A DNA stretch of 64,000 nucleotides from Solibacillus sp. FSL W7-1436 (GCF_038007305.1 NZ_JBBOWV010000001.1:1850501-1914500), one strand, 5' to 3'. Numbered from the stretch's first letter, positions 51,970 through 61,320 are shown. A program made the numbers and translations. Notes: generated by a model from the sequence alone, not told the origin.

Positions 51970-52245
51970 TTAATAACCGGAATCCACATTTCCCCGTGTA
52001 CTTGACTTTGGATAGGCGATAATATGATAATTCCCGTAATCATTGCCCAATGGTTTGGAGTAGGTGGATTCATCAATCACAAAGTCTTCGTTATATTTTT
52101 CTTCAAGAGAAGCTTCGGCGGCATTTTCCGCTTGGTAGCCTATAATCGGGTAGTAAAAATAATCAAATGAAGCAATCGTCAGTATTAAAATAAAGAACGC
52201 CGGAATTGCCAGTAACGCCAGTAACACAATCTTTATTATCCGCAT
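51970..52245 (-). CDS. Small membrane-anchored protein
   Basis: A 91-aa protein with one N-terminal span (IVLLALLAIPAFFILILTIA) and a short outer domain (EEKYNEDFVIDESTYSKPLG, YHIIAYPKS). It resembles the DUF3139/YfjL-like kind of small Bacillus proteins, not proven. It starts 11 bp after the GNAT gene and shares its operon. Confidence 0.7.
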   Translation of the reverse strand: MRIIKIVLLALLAIPAFFILILTIASFDYFYYPIIGYQAENAAEASLEEKYNEDFVIDESTYSKPLGNDYGNYHIIAYPKSSTRGNVDSGY

Positions 52246-52256
52246 TGCTGTTTCTC

Positions 52257-52700
52257 CTAATACGTATAGCGCGCTACTTGCTCACCTTCAATAACAAGGC
52301 CGTCAATTTCCTGGAAGCCCATTTTTTCATAGATGCGCTTTGCATGCGCATTGTCAGGTTCATAGGAGAGGGTAATCGTTTGATGGTGAGGCTCTTTCAT
52401 TGTTCGAATATCTTCTATTATGAGCTGAACGGCCTCTTTGCCATAACCTTTCCCCTGATGTTTTTGGTCGATCATCATACGGTAAATCCAGTATTCATGA
52501 TCATCTTCATCCAGCCCATAAAGGGTGAAACCGACCATTTCTTCACCATAGTAAATGCCTTTTGCATGGAAATTTTCCAGAAAGTTCAGCTGTGCCAGTG
52601 ACACTGCATTCGAGGCGACAAACTTCACTTGATCTTCCCGTACTTTTAGCGAGATTGCATTTATCCAATTGTCTTTTGTAATCGTTTTTAAATTCAGCAT
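52257..52700 (-). CDS. GNAT N-acetyltransferase, spermidine-acetyltransferase-like
   Basis: A 147-aa acetyltransferase. MMIDQKHQGKGYGKEAVQLI is the acetyl-CoA binding Q/RxxGxG/A loop (motif A) and NAHAKRIYEKMGFQ is motif B. The N-terminal pattern (LKVREDQVKFVASNAVSLAQ, GIYYGEEMVGFTLYGLD) is like BltD/PaiA-type polyamine acetyltransferases. The substrate is inferred. AGAGGGA precedes the ATG. Confidence 0.88.
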   Translation of the reverse strand: MLNLKTITKDNWINAISLKVREDQVKFVASNAVSLAQLNFLENFHAKGIYYGEEMVGFTLYGLDEDDHEYWIYRMMIDQKHQGKGYGKEAVQLIIEDIRTMKEPHHQTITLSYEPDNAHAKRIYEKMGFQEIDGLVIEGEQVARYTY

Positions 52701-52973
52701 TTCTTTTGTCCCTCTCTCATGTAAAATGACTTGTTATGCATTGTTTACTAACAATTAATACCATAAAAGGAATTGGAATTAAATGTTGCATATGACCGAA
52801 TTTAAATAAACTTAATTGAAGCGGAAAAACGGCTGAAAGTCCCAAAAATCTTACGGTGAGGGGGATTACATTGAACAATTAACGTTTCATCTGCGTATTT
52901 CAAATGTCTATATTGCGAAAAATCATGAACATATACTAGGTTAGAGGTCAAACTTAACAAGGAGGTGAATAAT

Positions 52974-53309
52974 ATGCCGTTTTTTGGGCAAAATTTCAGA
53001 TCTGGGATGTTTCCGCCAAATGGACAACAATTTGGTCCTCCACCACAAATGGGAAGACAGCAGATAGGAATGCCTCGTCCAAATGAATTTGCAAGACCGA
53101 GGGAAGCTTTTTACCCGCCATATCCTGTAAATCCAAGACAGGGGCAACAGCAATTCAATCTCTATCCACAACAACAACAACAGCAGCAAGGGTCTCGCTT
53201 TAGCGGTCTATCCGATAATTTAAATACAGTGATGGGCCATGTGGGGACAATAACGAATGGAATTAATACAATGAGACAAGTAGGCGCAATGCTGAATCTC
53301 TTCAAATAA
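52974..53309 (+). CDS. YqfQ-like (VrrA) protein
   Basis: A 111-aa Pro/Gln-rich protein (GPPPQMGRQQIGMPRPNEF, then a run of seven Gln from CAA/CAG repeats) with a conserved hydrophobic tail (LNTVMGHVGTITNGINTMRQVGAMLNLFK). The ATG at 52974 is eight bases after AAGGAGG. This layout is that of YqfQ/VrrA, whose CAA repeats vary in number in related genomes; the Gln run may vary here too. Function unknown. Confidence 0.8.
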   Translation: MPFFGQNFRSGMFPPNGQQFGPPPQMGRQQIGMPRPNEFARPREAFYPPYPVNPRQGQQQFNLYPQQQQQQQGSRFSGLSDNLNTVMGHVGTITNGINTMRQVGAMLNLFK

Positions 53310-53336
53310 TAAATAGATATGCGGAACTATCAATTT

Positions 53337-53371
53337 AGCCTATCAATAGAAAATTATTGATAAGCTTTTTT
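53337..53371 (+). terminator. Terminator after the YqfQ-like gene
   Basis: AGCCTATCAATA pairs with TATTGATAAGCT, followed by T's. Confidence 0.75.
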
Positions 53372-53390
53372 GTTTTGTACATAAAAAGAC

Positions 53391-53426
53391 GCTAATCAAC
53401 TGCTGTTTGCACAGAGGTTGATTAGC
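53391..53426 (-). terminator. Terminator after the DMT transporter gene
   Basis: GCTAATCAAC (53391-53400) pairs exactly with GTTGATTAGC (53417-53426); GTCTTTTTAT follows on the minus strand. Confidence 0.78.
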
Positions 53427-53433
53427 ATTCTGA

Positions 53434-54363
53434 TTAATTTTTATTATGTGGACGAAGAATTGTTCTTTTTGTACGGTTTCTCATCCGAATGATGTTTGGA
53501 CCGATTTCATTTAATACAATCGCTACGAGTATCAGTACGATTCCAATCCATTGCAAAGCTGTGACCGTTTCAGCCAAAATAATGCTTGCCGATAAAATCG
53601 CTACAGGCAGTTCAACAGAAGTTAATATATTCGCCAAACCTCCTGAAATGAGTGGTGCACCAACTGCATAAAACAGCGGCGGCAATACGGCTCCAAACAA
53701 TGAAACCCCGGCAGCACTCATCACCAAGTTTCCTTCAAGAGGAAATACTGCAGGGATGTCCTTCATAAAGATAAGAAATACCAAGATCGTGGAACCCGTC
53801 ACCATTAAAGAAGTACGGGTTAGTGGATGTACTTCAACAGCAACTTTCCCGCTGAAAAAGATAAAGGCAGCATAAGTAAAGGCAGACAATATACCCATTA
53901 CAAATCCTTTAATCGGTAGGCCTTGTATATCGCCGGTTAAAATATTCGATGCAAAAAATACACCTATTAAAATAAGAACAATCGCAAAAATAGTAATTGG
54001 CGCGGGCTTAATTTTATTGAAAGCCCATTCGAACAGAATGCCGATCCAAACAAACTGGAACATTAAAATGATAGCCAGTGAAGCAGGCAAATACTGCATT
54101 GCACCATAATAAAAAATACTTGTTAAACCGATAAAACAGCCGGTAATCATAATAGGAAGGATGTTCTTTTTAGTCAGCCCCTTCATCCCGAACCCTTTCA
54201 GGAAAGTGATCGACCATAACAGCAGAAAGGAAATGACCATTTGGACAAGGTTGATTTGACCAAGGGAATAGCCATAGCCGAACCCTGTTTTGGCAAAAAC
54301 CGGTGTAAATCCAAAGCATCCTGCACCGAGCAGTACAAAGAATACTCCTTTATTTATCTTCAT
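53434..54363 (-). CDS. EamA/DMT-family transporter
   Basis: A 309-aa protein with ten spans arranged as two EamA repeats (first about 1-140, second about 150-295), starting MKINKGVFFVLLGAGCFGFTPVFAKTGF. The second repeat ends with PVAILSASIILAETVTALQWIGIVLILVAIV, the family signature region. Metabolite or amino acid efflux is the usual job; substrate unknown. Terminator downstream. Confidence 0.9.
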   Translation of the reverse strand: MKINKGVFFVLLGAGCFGFTPVFAKTGFGYGYSLGQINLVQMVISFLLLWSITFLKGFGMKGLTKKNILPIMITGCFIGLTSIFYYGAMQYLPASLAIILMFQFVWIGILFEWAFNKIKPAPITIFAIVLILIGVFFASNILTGDIQGLPIKGFVMGILSAFTYAAFIFFSGKVAVEVHPLTRTSLMVTGSTILVFLIFMKDIPAVFPLEGNLVMSAAGVSLFGAVLPPLFYAVGAPLISGGLANILTSVELPVAILSASIILAETVTALQWIGIVLILVAIVLNEIGPNIIRMRNRTKRTILRPHNKN

Positions 54364-54636
54364 TTCTATAAACCTCCAATAGTGCTTGAAAAAAATGATA
54401 GTGTCTTACCCGTATACTAAAACAGGCAGACTTAATGGGTTCTGCATCTAAACAGAAATTATTGTGAACTAATATAATTATAGGGTAAATTTATCTTGGA
54501 ATAAAGATATTTTAGTTTGAAATAAATTACATGGAAGAAGTAGCACGTTATGACCTACAAAGTTGTATAGAAAGTATGCGTCTGGGGCAGCCATAAATCG
54601 ATCGGTGAATTTCAATAGGTATTAACCAATAAAATT

Positions 54637-54676
54637 TAGGCGACTGAACATCTAATAAGTGATATTCAGTCGCCTA
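54637..54676 (-). terminator. Terminator after the EAL gene
   Basis: TAGGCGACTGAA (54637-54648) pairs exactly with TTCAGTCGCCTA (54665-54676); AAATTTTATT follows on the minus strand. Confidence 0.8.
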
Positions 54677-54690
54677 TTAGATTTTCCGAT

Positions 54691-55551
54691 TCATTCAGGG
54701 CTCGGATTTATTCCTTCTACTAAATCCTCTTGAGGGCGCCCAATTGCGTAGCCTTGCGCATAATGAACGCCAACTGATTGGATAAATTCATATTCCGCCT
54801 TTGTTTCAATGCCTTCAGCAATTACTTTTGTCCCCGATTCGATCGCATAATTTAAAATGACTGTTAAAAGCTGCTGCTGCGCTTTATGCTGATTGATATT
54901 TTGAATAAGTGAACGATCCAGTTTAATAAATTCCGGCTTTAAGTAAATTAATGTTTTTAGACTATTGTAGCCTGAACCGACATCATCAACCGCAATCCAA
55001 TAACCTTGTGACCGGTAGTGGGAAAGGACCCGTGCAAATTCCTCGAAATCTCCGAGAGCACTGCGCTCCGTCAGCTCAAATACAACCTGCTCAGGGGAAA
55101 TACCCAATCTTTCCAGCAAAGCCCTCGTTTCACCGCTATGATAATTTTTATCGAGCAATACATTTGGATGGATATTGATAAACAATGTGATATCTTTCGT
55201 CGAATTGTAATTGAGCAATTTTTTGTGATAGCGAACGAGCGAAAGATTCCGGCAAAAGCATTCGAACAAAAAGACTTTATCCGTTTGTCCGACAAATTCA
55301 TAGAAAATATCCGCCGTTTGAAAAAGCTTCAGCGCAAGAGGCCGGTTCAATGCTTCAAAACCAAATGTCGTATTGTTTTTTACATCATAAATAGGCTGAA
55401 AATATGTATTCATTGCCTCCTGTGCCATGATGTTTTTCAATGCTAATGACCGGGAGAGATGGCGGATCGTTTTGCTCCTTAACAGAAACCGCTGCATCAT
55501 TCCCTTGAAATCAATTGAATTGTTCGGCGTTGAATTTACGAATGTTTTCAT
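54691..55551 (-). CDS. EAL-domain cyclic-di-GMP phosphodiesterase
   Basis: A 286-aa single-domain protein. All main catalytic and metal-binding blocks are kept: GFEALNRP (EAL), INIHP (Asn), ELTER (Glu), AVDDVGSGYNSL (DD), IKLDRSLI (Lys), IAEGIET (Glu) and QGYAIGRP (Gln). It should therefore be active in breaking down c-di-GMP. The first 45 residues are a basic lead-in without span. No GGDEF gene is nearby. Confidence 0.93.
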   Translation of the reverse strand: MKTFVNSTPNNSIDFKGMMQRFLLRSKTIRHLSRSLALKNIMAQEAMNTYFQPIYDVKNNTTFGFEALNRPLALKLFQTADIFYEFVGQTDKVFLFECFCRNLSLVRYHKKLLNYNSTKDITLFINIHPNVLLDKNYHSGETRALLERLGISPEQVVFELTERSALGDFEEFARVLSHYRSQGYWIAVDDVGSGYNSLKTLIYLKPEFIKLDRSLIQNINQHKAQQQLLTVILNYAIESGTKVIAEGIETKAEYEFIQSVGVHYAQGYAIGRPQEDLVEGINPSPE

Positions 55552-55822
55552 GGAATGCTCCTACCTGAAGTTATGATTCTTAATTTTAAACGGAAATTGT
55601 TTTCATATTATAAAGCCAGTGTAAAGATTGGTTTTTTTGTTATAGGTAATGGGTACTTGTATTAAAAATAATGGATAGGCCATTGTATAGGTTGAGAATA
55701 CAAGGTAGGTTGGTAGGAAAGTTCTGAATATGAACAATTCGTGAATACCTTCTATATAAAAGCTGGATATGTTGGTATATTAATAAAAAATTAATGTAAC
55801 TTTTACAAAAGGGGTGAAGAAG

Positions 55823-56437
55823 ATGAAGATTAATAGCTTGGTACGAGGCATTAGTTCAGAATCAGAGGAAAGAAAACGCTCCCAGCTCCGCAAAGAGGCG
55901 GGCGAAGCATATAAAAAGCATGCACAATATACGGATCCAAGTAAAAACCCACTGCTAAAAGTACTGGAAAACTTGCTTTCCGGTAAAACAGAAAAAGATT
56001 TGCTGATGCAGGACAATGCCAAGCAGGCCGAAAATCTTGCAGCAGTAAATGACATCACGTATACACAAACACCAATATTGGATAATATGCGTCTAGCATC
56101 GACTGTCCCTTCACCTCAAGATATACTTACAGCAGCAAAAGTATCAACTTCCATTCCGCAAATGCCGGCAAACACTCGAAACCAACATACAGAGCAAGTA
56201 CAACCAGAGGAACTCGTCTCGTTTTCCAACGAAAGTCTTTCCTATACAATACCGGAAAAGTTCAAGCAAGATTTTGCACGTAATCCAGAAGAGCAAACTG
56301 TATTTGGCCGAGAGTTGGAAAAGAGGTTATTCCAGCGTTCATTCAATATAGCTGCACAAAAATACAGCGCACATATTGCCATGGTGAACAACGGTTACCG
56401 TTCAGCAGAGGAATCTGTTTTTTCGAAAACTGCATGA
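55823..56437 (+). CDS. Hypothetical protein
   Basis: A 204-aa soluble protein, ATG at 55823 eight bases after AAAGGGG. The basic N-terminal part (SESEERKRSQLRKEAGEAYKK) is followed by a long Pro/Thr/Gln-rich middle and a helical end (FGRELEKRLFQRSFNIAAQK). No membrane span, signal or known domain. Family not recognised. Confidence 0.7.
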   Translation: MKINSLVRGISSESEERKRSQLRKEAGEAYKKHAQYTDPSKNPLLKVLENLLSGKTEKDLLMQDNAKQAENLAAVNDITYTQTPILDNMRLASTVPSPQDILTAAKVSTSIPQMPANTRNQHTEQVQPEELVSFSNESLSYTIPEKFKQDFARNPEEQTVFGRELEKRLFQRSFNIAAQKYSAHIAMVNNGYRSAEESVFSKTA

Positions 56438-56441
56438 TAAT

Positions 56442-56469
56442 AAACCCGCTCAGATGGAGTGGGTTTTTT
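56442..56469 (+). terminator. Terminator after the hypothetical gene
   Basis: AAACCCGCTC pairs with GAGTGGGTTT (one G:U), then T's. Confidence 0.75.
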
Positions 56470-56567
56470 ACATTTAAGTAAATTATAAAATGCGTATTAA
56501 AGCATAGCACTTAACAAATCATTCAATGGTATAATATTTCCAAAGTTAAGAATATGGAGTGGTCTTT

Positions 56568-57056
56568 TTGGCGAAGAAGCAAGCAAAAACAAATGCAGTC
56601 CGTTTAATTGAGCAGAAAAAAATCATACATGAAATCTTTGAGTATACGATTAACGACGGGGAAGCGGTGGATGGATTGACCGTTGCCGGCAAAATCGGCC
56701 AGCCTGCCCTTCATGTCTATAAAACTCTGGTCGCAACTGCAGGAAAAGGCAATTATTTTGTTTTCGTCATTCCGGTAGATGCGGAATTGAATTTAAAGGC
56801 CGCAGCAAAAGTGGCAGGGCAAAAGAAAATCGAGATGCTTCCTGTTAAGGAGCTGCTTGGCTTAACCGGTTATATTCGGGGGGGCTGCTCGCCGATCGGC
56901 ATGAAAAAACTGTTTCCGACAATTATTGAAGAAGCGGCAACTGCACTAGATTATATATTTGTCAGTGCAGGAAAAATCGGGATGCAGATTAAACTTGCAC
57001 CGGAAGATTTGAAAAAGGCAACGAACGGGCAATTTGCATCGATTGTCTCTAAATAG
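56568..57056 (+). CDS. ybaK: Cys-tRNA(Pro)/Cys-tRNA(Cys) deacylase YbaK
   Basis: A 162-aa trans-editing enzyme that hydrolyses misacylated Cys-tRNA(Pro). [13 protein letters not shown] start, [20 protein letters not shown]-like core (here [12 protein letters not shown]), [29 protein letters not shown] with the GGCSPIG block of the YbaK/EbsC family. The start is taken as TTG at 56568, six bases after GGAGTGG, matching the family's MAKKK beginning; a GTG at 56559 would lie in the ribosome site. Confidence 0.93.
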   Translation: MAKKQAKTNAVRLIEQKKIIHEIFEYTINDGEAVDGLTVAGKIGQPALHVYKTLVATAGKGNYFVFVIPVDAELNLKAAAKVAGQKKIEMLPVKELLGLTGYIRGGCSPIGMKKLFPTIIEEAATALDYIFVSAGKIGMQIKLAPEDLKKATNGQFASIVSK

Positions 57057-57070
57057 AAAGAAGGATTGTT

Positions 57071-57688
57071 GTGTCGAAGAAATTTAAATGGCAATGGGGA
57101 AGTTTTTTTGTAGGGATGATGATCATGGCGCTTGGTATTACGATGACGATTAAAGGGAATGTTGTCGGAACAGCTCCATGGGATGTTTTCCATATTGGTC
57201 TTTATAAGCAAGTTGGATTGACGATCGGTTCCTGGTCGATTTTAACGGGTCTGACGATTATTATCGGAACATCTATTTATTTGAAACGTATTCCGAAGCT
57301 TGCGACGTTTTTAAATATGCTGTTCATCGGTTCATTTATTGATTTGTTCAACTGGCTTCTGCCAGAGACGAGTATTTTTATACTGGAACTTTCGTATTTT
57401 ACAGCCGGCTTTTTTGTAATGAGCATTGGTTGTGCACTCTATATTGCGGCAAGTCTTGGCGAAGGTCCGCGTGATACGATTATGATGATTATTGCGAGTA
57501 AAGGCTATTCTGTGAAAACAGGGCGGCTCGTAATGGAAGTATTTGCGACAGGTGCCGGATGGCTGCTTGGTGGTCCTGTTGGTTTCGGGACAGTTATTTT
57601 AGCGCTCGGCACAGGTTATGTCATTCAGCCTTCACTATTTTTCTTTAAAAGAAAGCTTGAGGAGATAATCGGAGAGCCACTTACATAA
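57071..57688 (+). CDS. YczE/YyaS/YitT-family membrane protein
   Basis: A 205-aa protein with five or six spans. GITMTIKGNVVGTAPWDVFHIGL and LGEGPRDTIMM are the hallmark blocks of the YczE/YyaS branch. Function not established; B. subtilis YczE is needed for surfactin production. GTG start, 14 bp after ybaK, so likely co-transcribed with it. Confidence 0.87.
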   Translation: MSKKFKWQWGSFFVGMMIMALGITMTIKGNVVGTAPWDVFHIGLYKQVGLTIGSWSILTGLTIIIGTSIYLKRIPKLATFLNMLFIGSFIDLFNWLLPETSIFILELSYFTAGFFVMSIGCALYIAASLGEGPRDTIMMIIASKGYSVKTGRLVMEVFATGAGWLLGGPVGFGTVILALGTGYVIQPSLFFFKRKLEEIIGEPLT

Positions 57689-57746
57689 AATTTTCATTCT
57701 CTGTGCTAAAATATAATGGAAATAGATATTGAAAGGATGAACGCGC

Positions 57747-58937
57747 ATGTCAAACGTATTAGACACCTTTTTGGATGAAAACTTACTGGCACTACAAGCA
57801 CAAGGTTTATACAACGAAATCGATCCGGTAGAGGGAGCAAATGGCCCGATTATTAAAGTTGGAGGCAAACAGCTTGTAAACCTGTCATCAAACAACTACT
57901 TAGGTTTGGCGACGAACGATGAGCTGAAAAAAATTGCTCAGGATACAATCGCCTCATATGGTGTTGGTGCAGGGGCTGTTCGTACAATTAACGGCACGCT
58001 CGATCTACACGTAAAACTGGAAGAAACATTGGCGAAATTTAAAGGTACAGAAGCAGCGATCAGCTACCAATCAGGCTTCAATTGTAATATGGCGGCAATT
58101 TCTGCTGTTATGGACAAAAATGATGCGATTTTATCGGATGCATTAAACCATGCTTCAATTATCGATGGCTGCCGTTTATCTAAAGCAAAAATTATCCCAT
58201 TCGCCCATTCAGATATGGATGATTTACGCGCAAAAGCAAAAGATGCAACAGAATCTGGCCTTTACAATAAAGTAATGGTCATTACTGATGGTGTTTTCTC
58301 GATGGATGGCGATATTGCCAAGCTTCCGGAAATCGTGGAAATCGCAAAAGAGTTTGATTTAATTACGTATGTAGACGATGCACACGGTTCAGGTGTTACA
58401 GGTAAAGGTGCCGGAACAGTGAAGCAGTTCGGTCTGCAGCACGATATCGACTTCCAAATCGGTACATTGTCAAAAGCAATCGGTGTTGTTGGCGGCTATG
58501 TAGCAGGGAAGAAAAATCTGATCGACTGGCTAAAGGTCCGTTCCCGTCCATTTTTATTCTCAACAGCATTACCGCCAGGGGATGTTGCGGCGATTACACG
58601 TGCTGTAGAGATGATTATGGAATCGACTGAGTTGCATGACAAGCTTTGGGAAAACGGTCAGTATTTAAAAGATGGCCTAGCAAAACTTGGCTTTAATATC
58701 GGGGAATCGGAAACACCGATTACACCATGTATTATTGGCGAAGAAAAGCTGACACAGCAATTCTCGAAACGCTTGCTTGAAGAAGGTGTGTACGCAAAAG
58801 CAATCGTGTTCCCGACAGTGCCAAAAGGAACAGGCCGCGTGCGCAATATGCCAACAGCAGCACATACGAAAGAAATGCTCGATGAAGCACTGGCGATTTA
58901 CGAAAAAGTAGGCCGCGAGTTGGAAGTAATTAAATAA
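57747..58937 (+). CDS. kbl: Glycine C-acetyltransferase (2-amino-3-ketobutyrate CoA ligase)
   Basis: A 396-aa PLP enzyme of the alpha-oxoamine synthase family. [56 protein letters not shown] and [16 protein letters not shown] (Schiff-base Lys) are all present, in the Kbl form rather than BioF. It splits 2-amino-3-ketobutyrate with CoA into glycine and acetyl-CoA, the second step of threonine breakdown. The usual partner tdh is not adjacent. AAAGGATG precedes the ATG. Confidence 0.92.
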   Translation: MSNVLDTFLDENLLALQAQGLYNEIDPVEGANGPIIKVGGKQLVNLSSNNYLGLATNDELKKIAQDTIASYGVGAGAVRTINGTLDLHVKLEETLAKFKGTEAAISYQSGFNCNMAAISAVMDKNDAILSDALNHASIIDGCRLSKAKIIPFAHSDMDDLRAKAKDATESGLYNKVMVITDGVFSMDGDIAKLPEIVEIAKEFDLITYVDDAHGSGVTGKGAGTVKQFGLQHDIDFQIGTLSKAIGVVGGYVAGKKNLIDWLKVRSRPFLFSTALPPGDVAAITRAVEMIMESTELHDKLWENGQYLKDGLAKLGFNIGESETPITPCIIGEEKLTQQFSKRLLEEGVYAKAIVFPTVPKGTGRVRNMPTAAHTKEMLDEALAIYEKVGRELEVIK

Positions 58938-58945
58938 GCAATGTA

Positions 58946-58982
58946 AAGCTCAGCACTTTTTAGATGGTGCTGAGCTTTTTTG
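58946..58982 (+). terminator. Terminator after kbl
   Basis: AAGCTCAGCAC (58946-58956) pairs with GTGCTGAGCTT (58967-58977), then T's. Confidence 0.88.
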
Positions 58983-58983
58983 T

Positions 58984-59095
58984 TGAGGATTAAGTAAGTG
59001 CAATTGAGGATTACTGAGAGGAGATTGAGGATTAAGTAAAGGCAAGTGAGGATTACTGAATATGATTTGAGGATTATTTAACCGAAAGTGAGGAT
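58984..59095. repeat. Six TGAGGAT motifs at an exact 21-bp period
   Basis: TGAGGAT begins at 58984, 59005, 59026, 59047, 59068 and 59089. Units alternate between TTGAGGATTAAGTAA and TGAGGATTACTGA forms with variable spacers. The array lies between the terminators of two convergent genes and codes for nothing obvious. Confidence 0.85.
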
Positions 59096-59103
59096 AAAAC
59101 AAA

Positions 59104-59130
59104 AAATGCGGCAAATAAATCGCCGCATTT
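59104..59130 (-). terminator. Terminator after mtnE
   Basis: AAATGCGGC (59104-59112) pairs with GCCGCATTT (59122-59130); on the minus strand TTTTGTTTT follows. Confidence 0.82.
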
Positions 59131-59151
59131 GGATAACTGAATAATCAAAAG

Positions 59152-60336
59152 CTATTTCAAAACCGTCTCCTTAAACAGACCAAGCTTCGCGACACGCTGC
59201 ATTGCTTCGCGCAAACGTTCTTCATCGACGAGCAGTCCGACGCGAATATAGCCTTCGCCGTACTCACCAAACCCATTGCCGGCTGCAACGGCAATATCCG
59301 CTCTTTCCAGTAAAAAATCGGCAAACAGTTCACTCGTATATGGTGCAGGTACGGGCAGCCATGCAAAGAATGAGCCTTTTGGTGCCGTGATTTCCCAGCC
59401 GATTTTATGGGCCTCTTCAACGAGTACATTGCGCCGACGCTCGTATAATGCACGCAATTCCTCTACACAGGATTGCTCCTCATTCAGTGCGACGGCTGCT
59501 GCATGCTGAATCGCAGGGAACTGGCTGCAAAATAGATGGTCCTGAATAATATTGATCGCTTCAATCATTTTTGCATTACCGACAGCAAAGCCGATGCGCC
59601 AGCCAGCCATATTATACGATTTGGACAATGTATAAAGCTCAATGCCGACATCTTTTGCACCGGGTGCCTGCAGGAAGCTTGGCGGACGTTCACCATCAAA
59701 GCCTATTGCCCCGTAAGCGAAGTCATGGGCAACCGCAATGTTATTCTCTTTAGCGAACTGTACGGTCTGTTCAAAAAATTCATATGTCGCAACACCGCCA
59801 GTAGGATTGTTCGGATAGTTTAAATACATCAATTTCGCCCGGTTTTTAATTTCCTCGGACAATGTTTCATAGTCCGGCAAAAAGTGATTTTCCTCTTGAA
59901 GCGGCATCGTATCAAACTTGACATCTGCAAGTGCGACACCGGATAAGTAATCGGGATATCCCGGATCTGGGAGTAGCATATAATCGCCAGGATTCAGGAG
60001 TCCGAGCGGAAGTTCGACTAAACCGATTTTCGTTCCGCCAAGAACAGCTACTTCTGTAGCGGGATCAATATCGACATTATATTCACGTTTATAGAAGTCC
60101 GCAGCTGCCTGTTTGAGCTCTGCAATACCGCGGAATGGAGAATATTTATGTGTTTGGGGATCATTTGCCGCATTTTGCAGTGCTTCCACAATATGTGCCG
60201 GTGTTGGCTGGTCCGGATTCCCCTGACCTAAATTAATCACATCACGCCCTTGGGCAAGCGCTTCATTTACTTTGTTTACAAGTGCTGCGAAAAACTGTGG
60301 TGGTAACTGTTGCAGCTTTTTCGAGAATTCGATCAT
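59152..60336 (-). CDS. mtnE: Methionine-salvage aminotransferase MtnE
   Basis: A 394-aa class I aminotransferase that converts 4-methylthio-2-oxobutyrate to methionine with glutamine as amino donor. The start LPPQFFAALVNKVNEAL, then DVINLGQGNPDQPTP, DPGYPDYLSGVALA, LNYPNNPTG, AHDFAYGAIGFDG, YTLSKSYNMAGWRIGF (Schiff-base Lys) and AAGNGFGEYGEGYIRVGLL follow B. subtilis MtnE block by block. AGAGGTG precedes the ATG. It is divergent from mtnU, as expected for partners. Confidence 0.94.
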   Translation of the reverse strand: MIEFSKKLQQLPPQFFAALVNKVNEALAQGRDVINLGQGNPDQPTPAHIVEALQNAANDPQTHKYSPFRGIAELKQAAADFYKREYNVDIDPATEVAVLGGTKIGLVELPLGLLNPGDYMLLPDPGYPDYLSGVALADVKFDTMPLQEENHFLPDYETLSEEIKNRAKLMYLNYPNNPTGGVATYEFFEQTVQFAKENNIAVAHDFAYGAIGFDGERPPSFLQAPGAKDVGIELYTLSKSYNMAGWRIGFAVGNAKMIEAINIIQDHLFCSQFPAIQHAAAVALNEEQSCVEELRALYERRRNVLVEEAHKIGWEITAPKGSFFAWLPVPAPYTSELFADFLLERADIAVAAGNGFGEYGEGYIRVGLLVDEERLREAMQRVAKLGLFKETVLK

Positions 60337-60381
60337 TCTTTATCACCTCTGAAAAATAGTAAGGTTAATATTAGTCTAAAA

Positions 60382-60433
60382 CTTCACTTAAGTAAAGTGA
60401 AGATTTTGACAACTTGCAGTGAGATGTTACAAT
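60382..60433. promoter_or_regulatory. Divergent promoter region with palindrome between mtnE and mtnU
   Basis: CTTCACTT (60382-60389) and AAGTGAAG (60395-60402) form a palindrome around a 5-base centre. Directly after it, TTGACA (60406-60411) and TACAAT (60428-60433), spacer 16, are the mtnU promoter. A protein bound to the palindrome could control both genes. No SAM (S-box) riboswitch fits in the 95-152 bp available. Confidence 0.6.
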
Positions 60434-60488
60434 GAGTACGAATATGCGAAAATTGATTCGCACGGAATTTTTTAAGGCGGTGGCAGTT

Positions 60489-61280
60489 ATGAAAATCGGT
60501 TGTATTCAATTGAATGTTGGTTTTGGCAAGGTAGATGAAAACTATGAACGCGCGGAGAAATTTATTCGCGAAGCGGCAGCAGGCGGCGCTGAAATTATCG
60601 TATTACCGGAAATGTGGAATACGGGCTATGCGCTCGAAAAACTGGAAGAGCTGGCAGATGAAAATGGTGAACGTACGAAAGCCTTTTTAAGCAGTCTTTC
60701 AAAAGAATTGGCGGTACATATTGTAGGTGGATCAGTATCGGTGAAGCGTGATGATAAGTTTTACAATACGATGTATACGTACAATCGCGATGGTGAATTA
60801 GTCGGCGAGTACAGTAAAGTGCATTTATTCCGTTTAATGGATGAGCATCTGTATTTGGAATCCGGCAGTGACATGAACCGTTTCGCATTAGGTGAGCTCG
60901 AAGCGGGCGGTGCAATTTGCTATGATATTCGCTTCCCGGAATGGCTGCGTTCTCATGCGTTAGATGGTGCTAAGGTGCTGTTCATTCCAGCACAATGGCC
61001 GACACCACGTATCGATCACTGGAAAATATTACTGCAGGCGCGAGCAATTGAAAACCAGTGCTTCGTCGTTGCGGTAAACCGTATTGCCCGTAAAGTGGAA
61101 AACTTCAATGGCCAGTCAATGATTATCGGGCCATGGGGTGAGGTACTTTGGACAGGTGCAGACGATGAGGAGCTGGCGATTATTGAGGTTGATTTTTCAA
61201 CGGTCGATGAAGTGCGCGGCCGCATCCCTGTATACGAAGATCGCCGTCCGGGTCTCTATGAAAAAGTAATAAAAGAATAA
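60489..61280 (+). CDS. mtnU: Omega-amidase MtnU (nitrilase family)
   Basis: A 263-aa carbon-nitrogen hydrolase that removes 2-oxoglutaramate formed by MtnE. The catalytic triad is visible: Glu in VLPEMWNTGY, Lys in EYSKVHLFR, Cys in GGAICYDIRFPEW. The ATG at 60489 is chosen because an in-frame ATG at 60432 lies within the -10 box. Length agrees with MtnU/YkrU. Terminator downstream. Confidence 0.92.
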   Translation: MKIGCIQLNVGFGKVDENYERAEKFIREAAAGGAEIIVLPEMWNTGYALEKLEELADENGERTKAFLSSLSKELAVHIVGGSVSVKRDDKFYNTMYTYNRDGELVGEYSKVHLFRLMDEHLYLESGSDMNRFALGELEAGGAICYDIRFPEWLRSHALDGAKVLFIPAQWPTPRIDHWKILLQARAIENQCFVVAVNRIARKVENFNGQSMIIGPWGEVLWTGADDEELAIIEVDFSTVDEVRGRIPVYEDRRPGLYEKVIKE

Positions 61281-61285
61281 ATTTT

Positions 61286-61320
61286 AAAAGCGTACCGGAT
61301 GAATGCCGGTGCGCTTTTTT
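61286..61320 (+). terminator. Terminator after mtnU
   Basis: AAAAGCG-T-ACCGG pairs with CCGGTGCGCTTTT, followed by T's. Confidence 0.82.

Noticed and set aside
58984-59095. CRISPR array
   Set aside because: Units are 21 bp with only a 7-bp constant part, spacers are too short and related, and no cas gene is present.
60432-60488. Upstream ATG of mtnU
   Set aside because: The ATG is part of the TACAAT -10 box, so it is probably not transcribed as a leader with a ribosome site.
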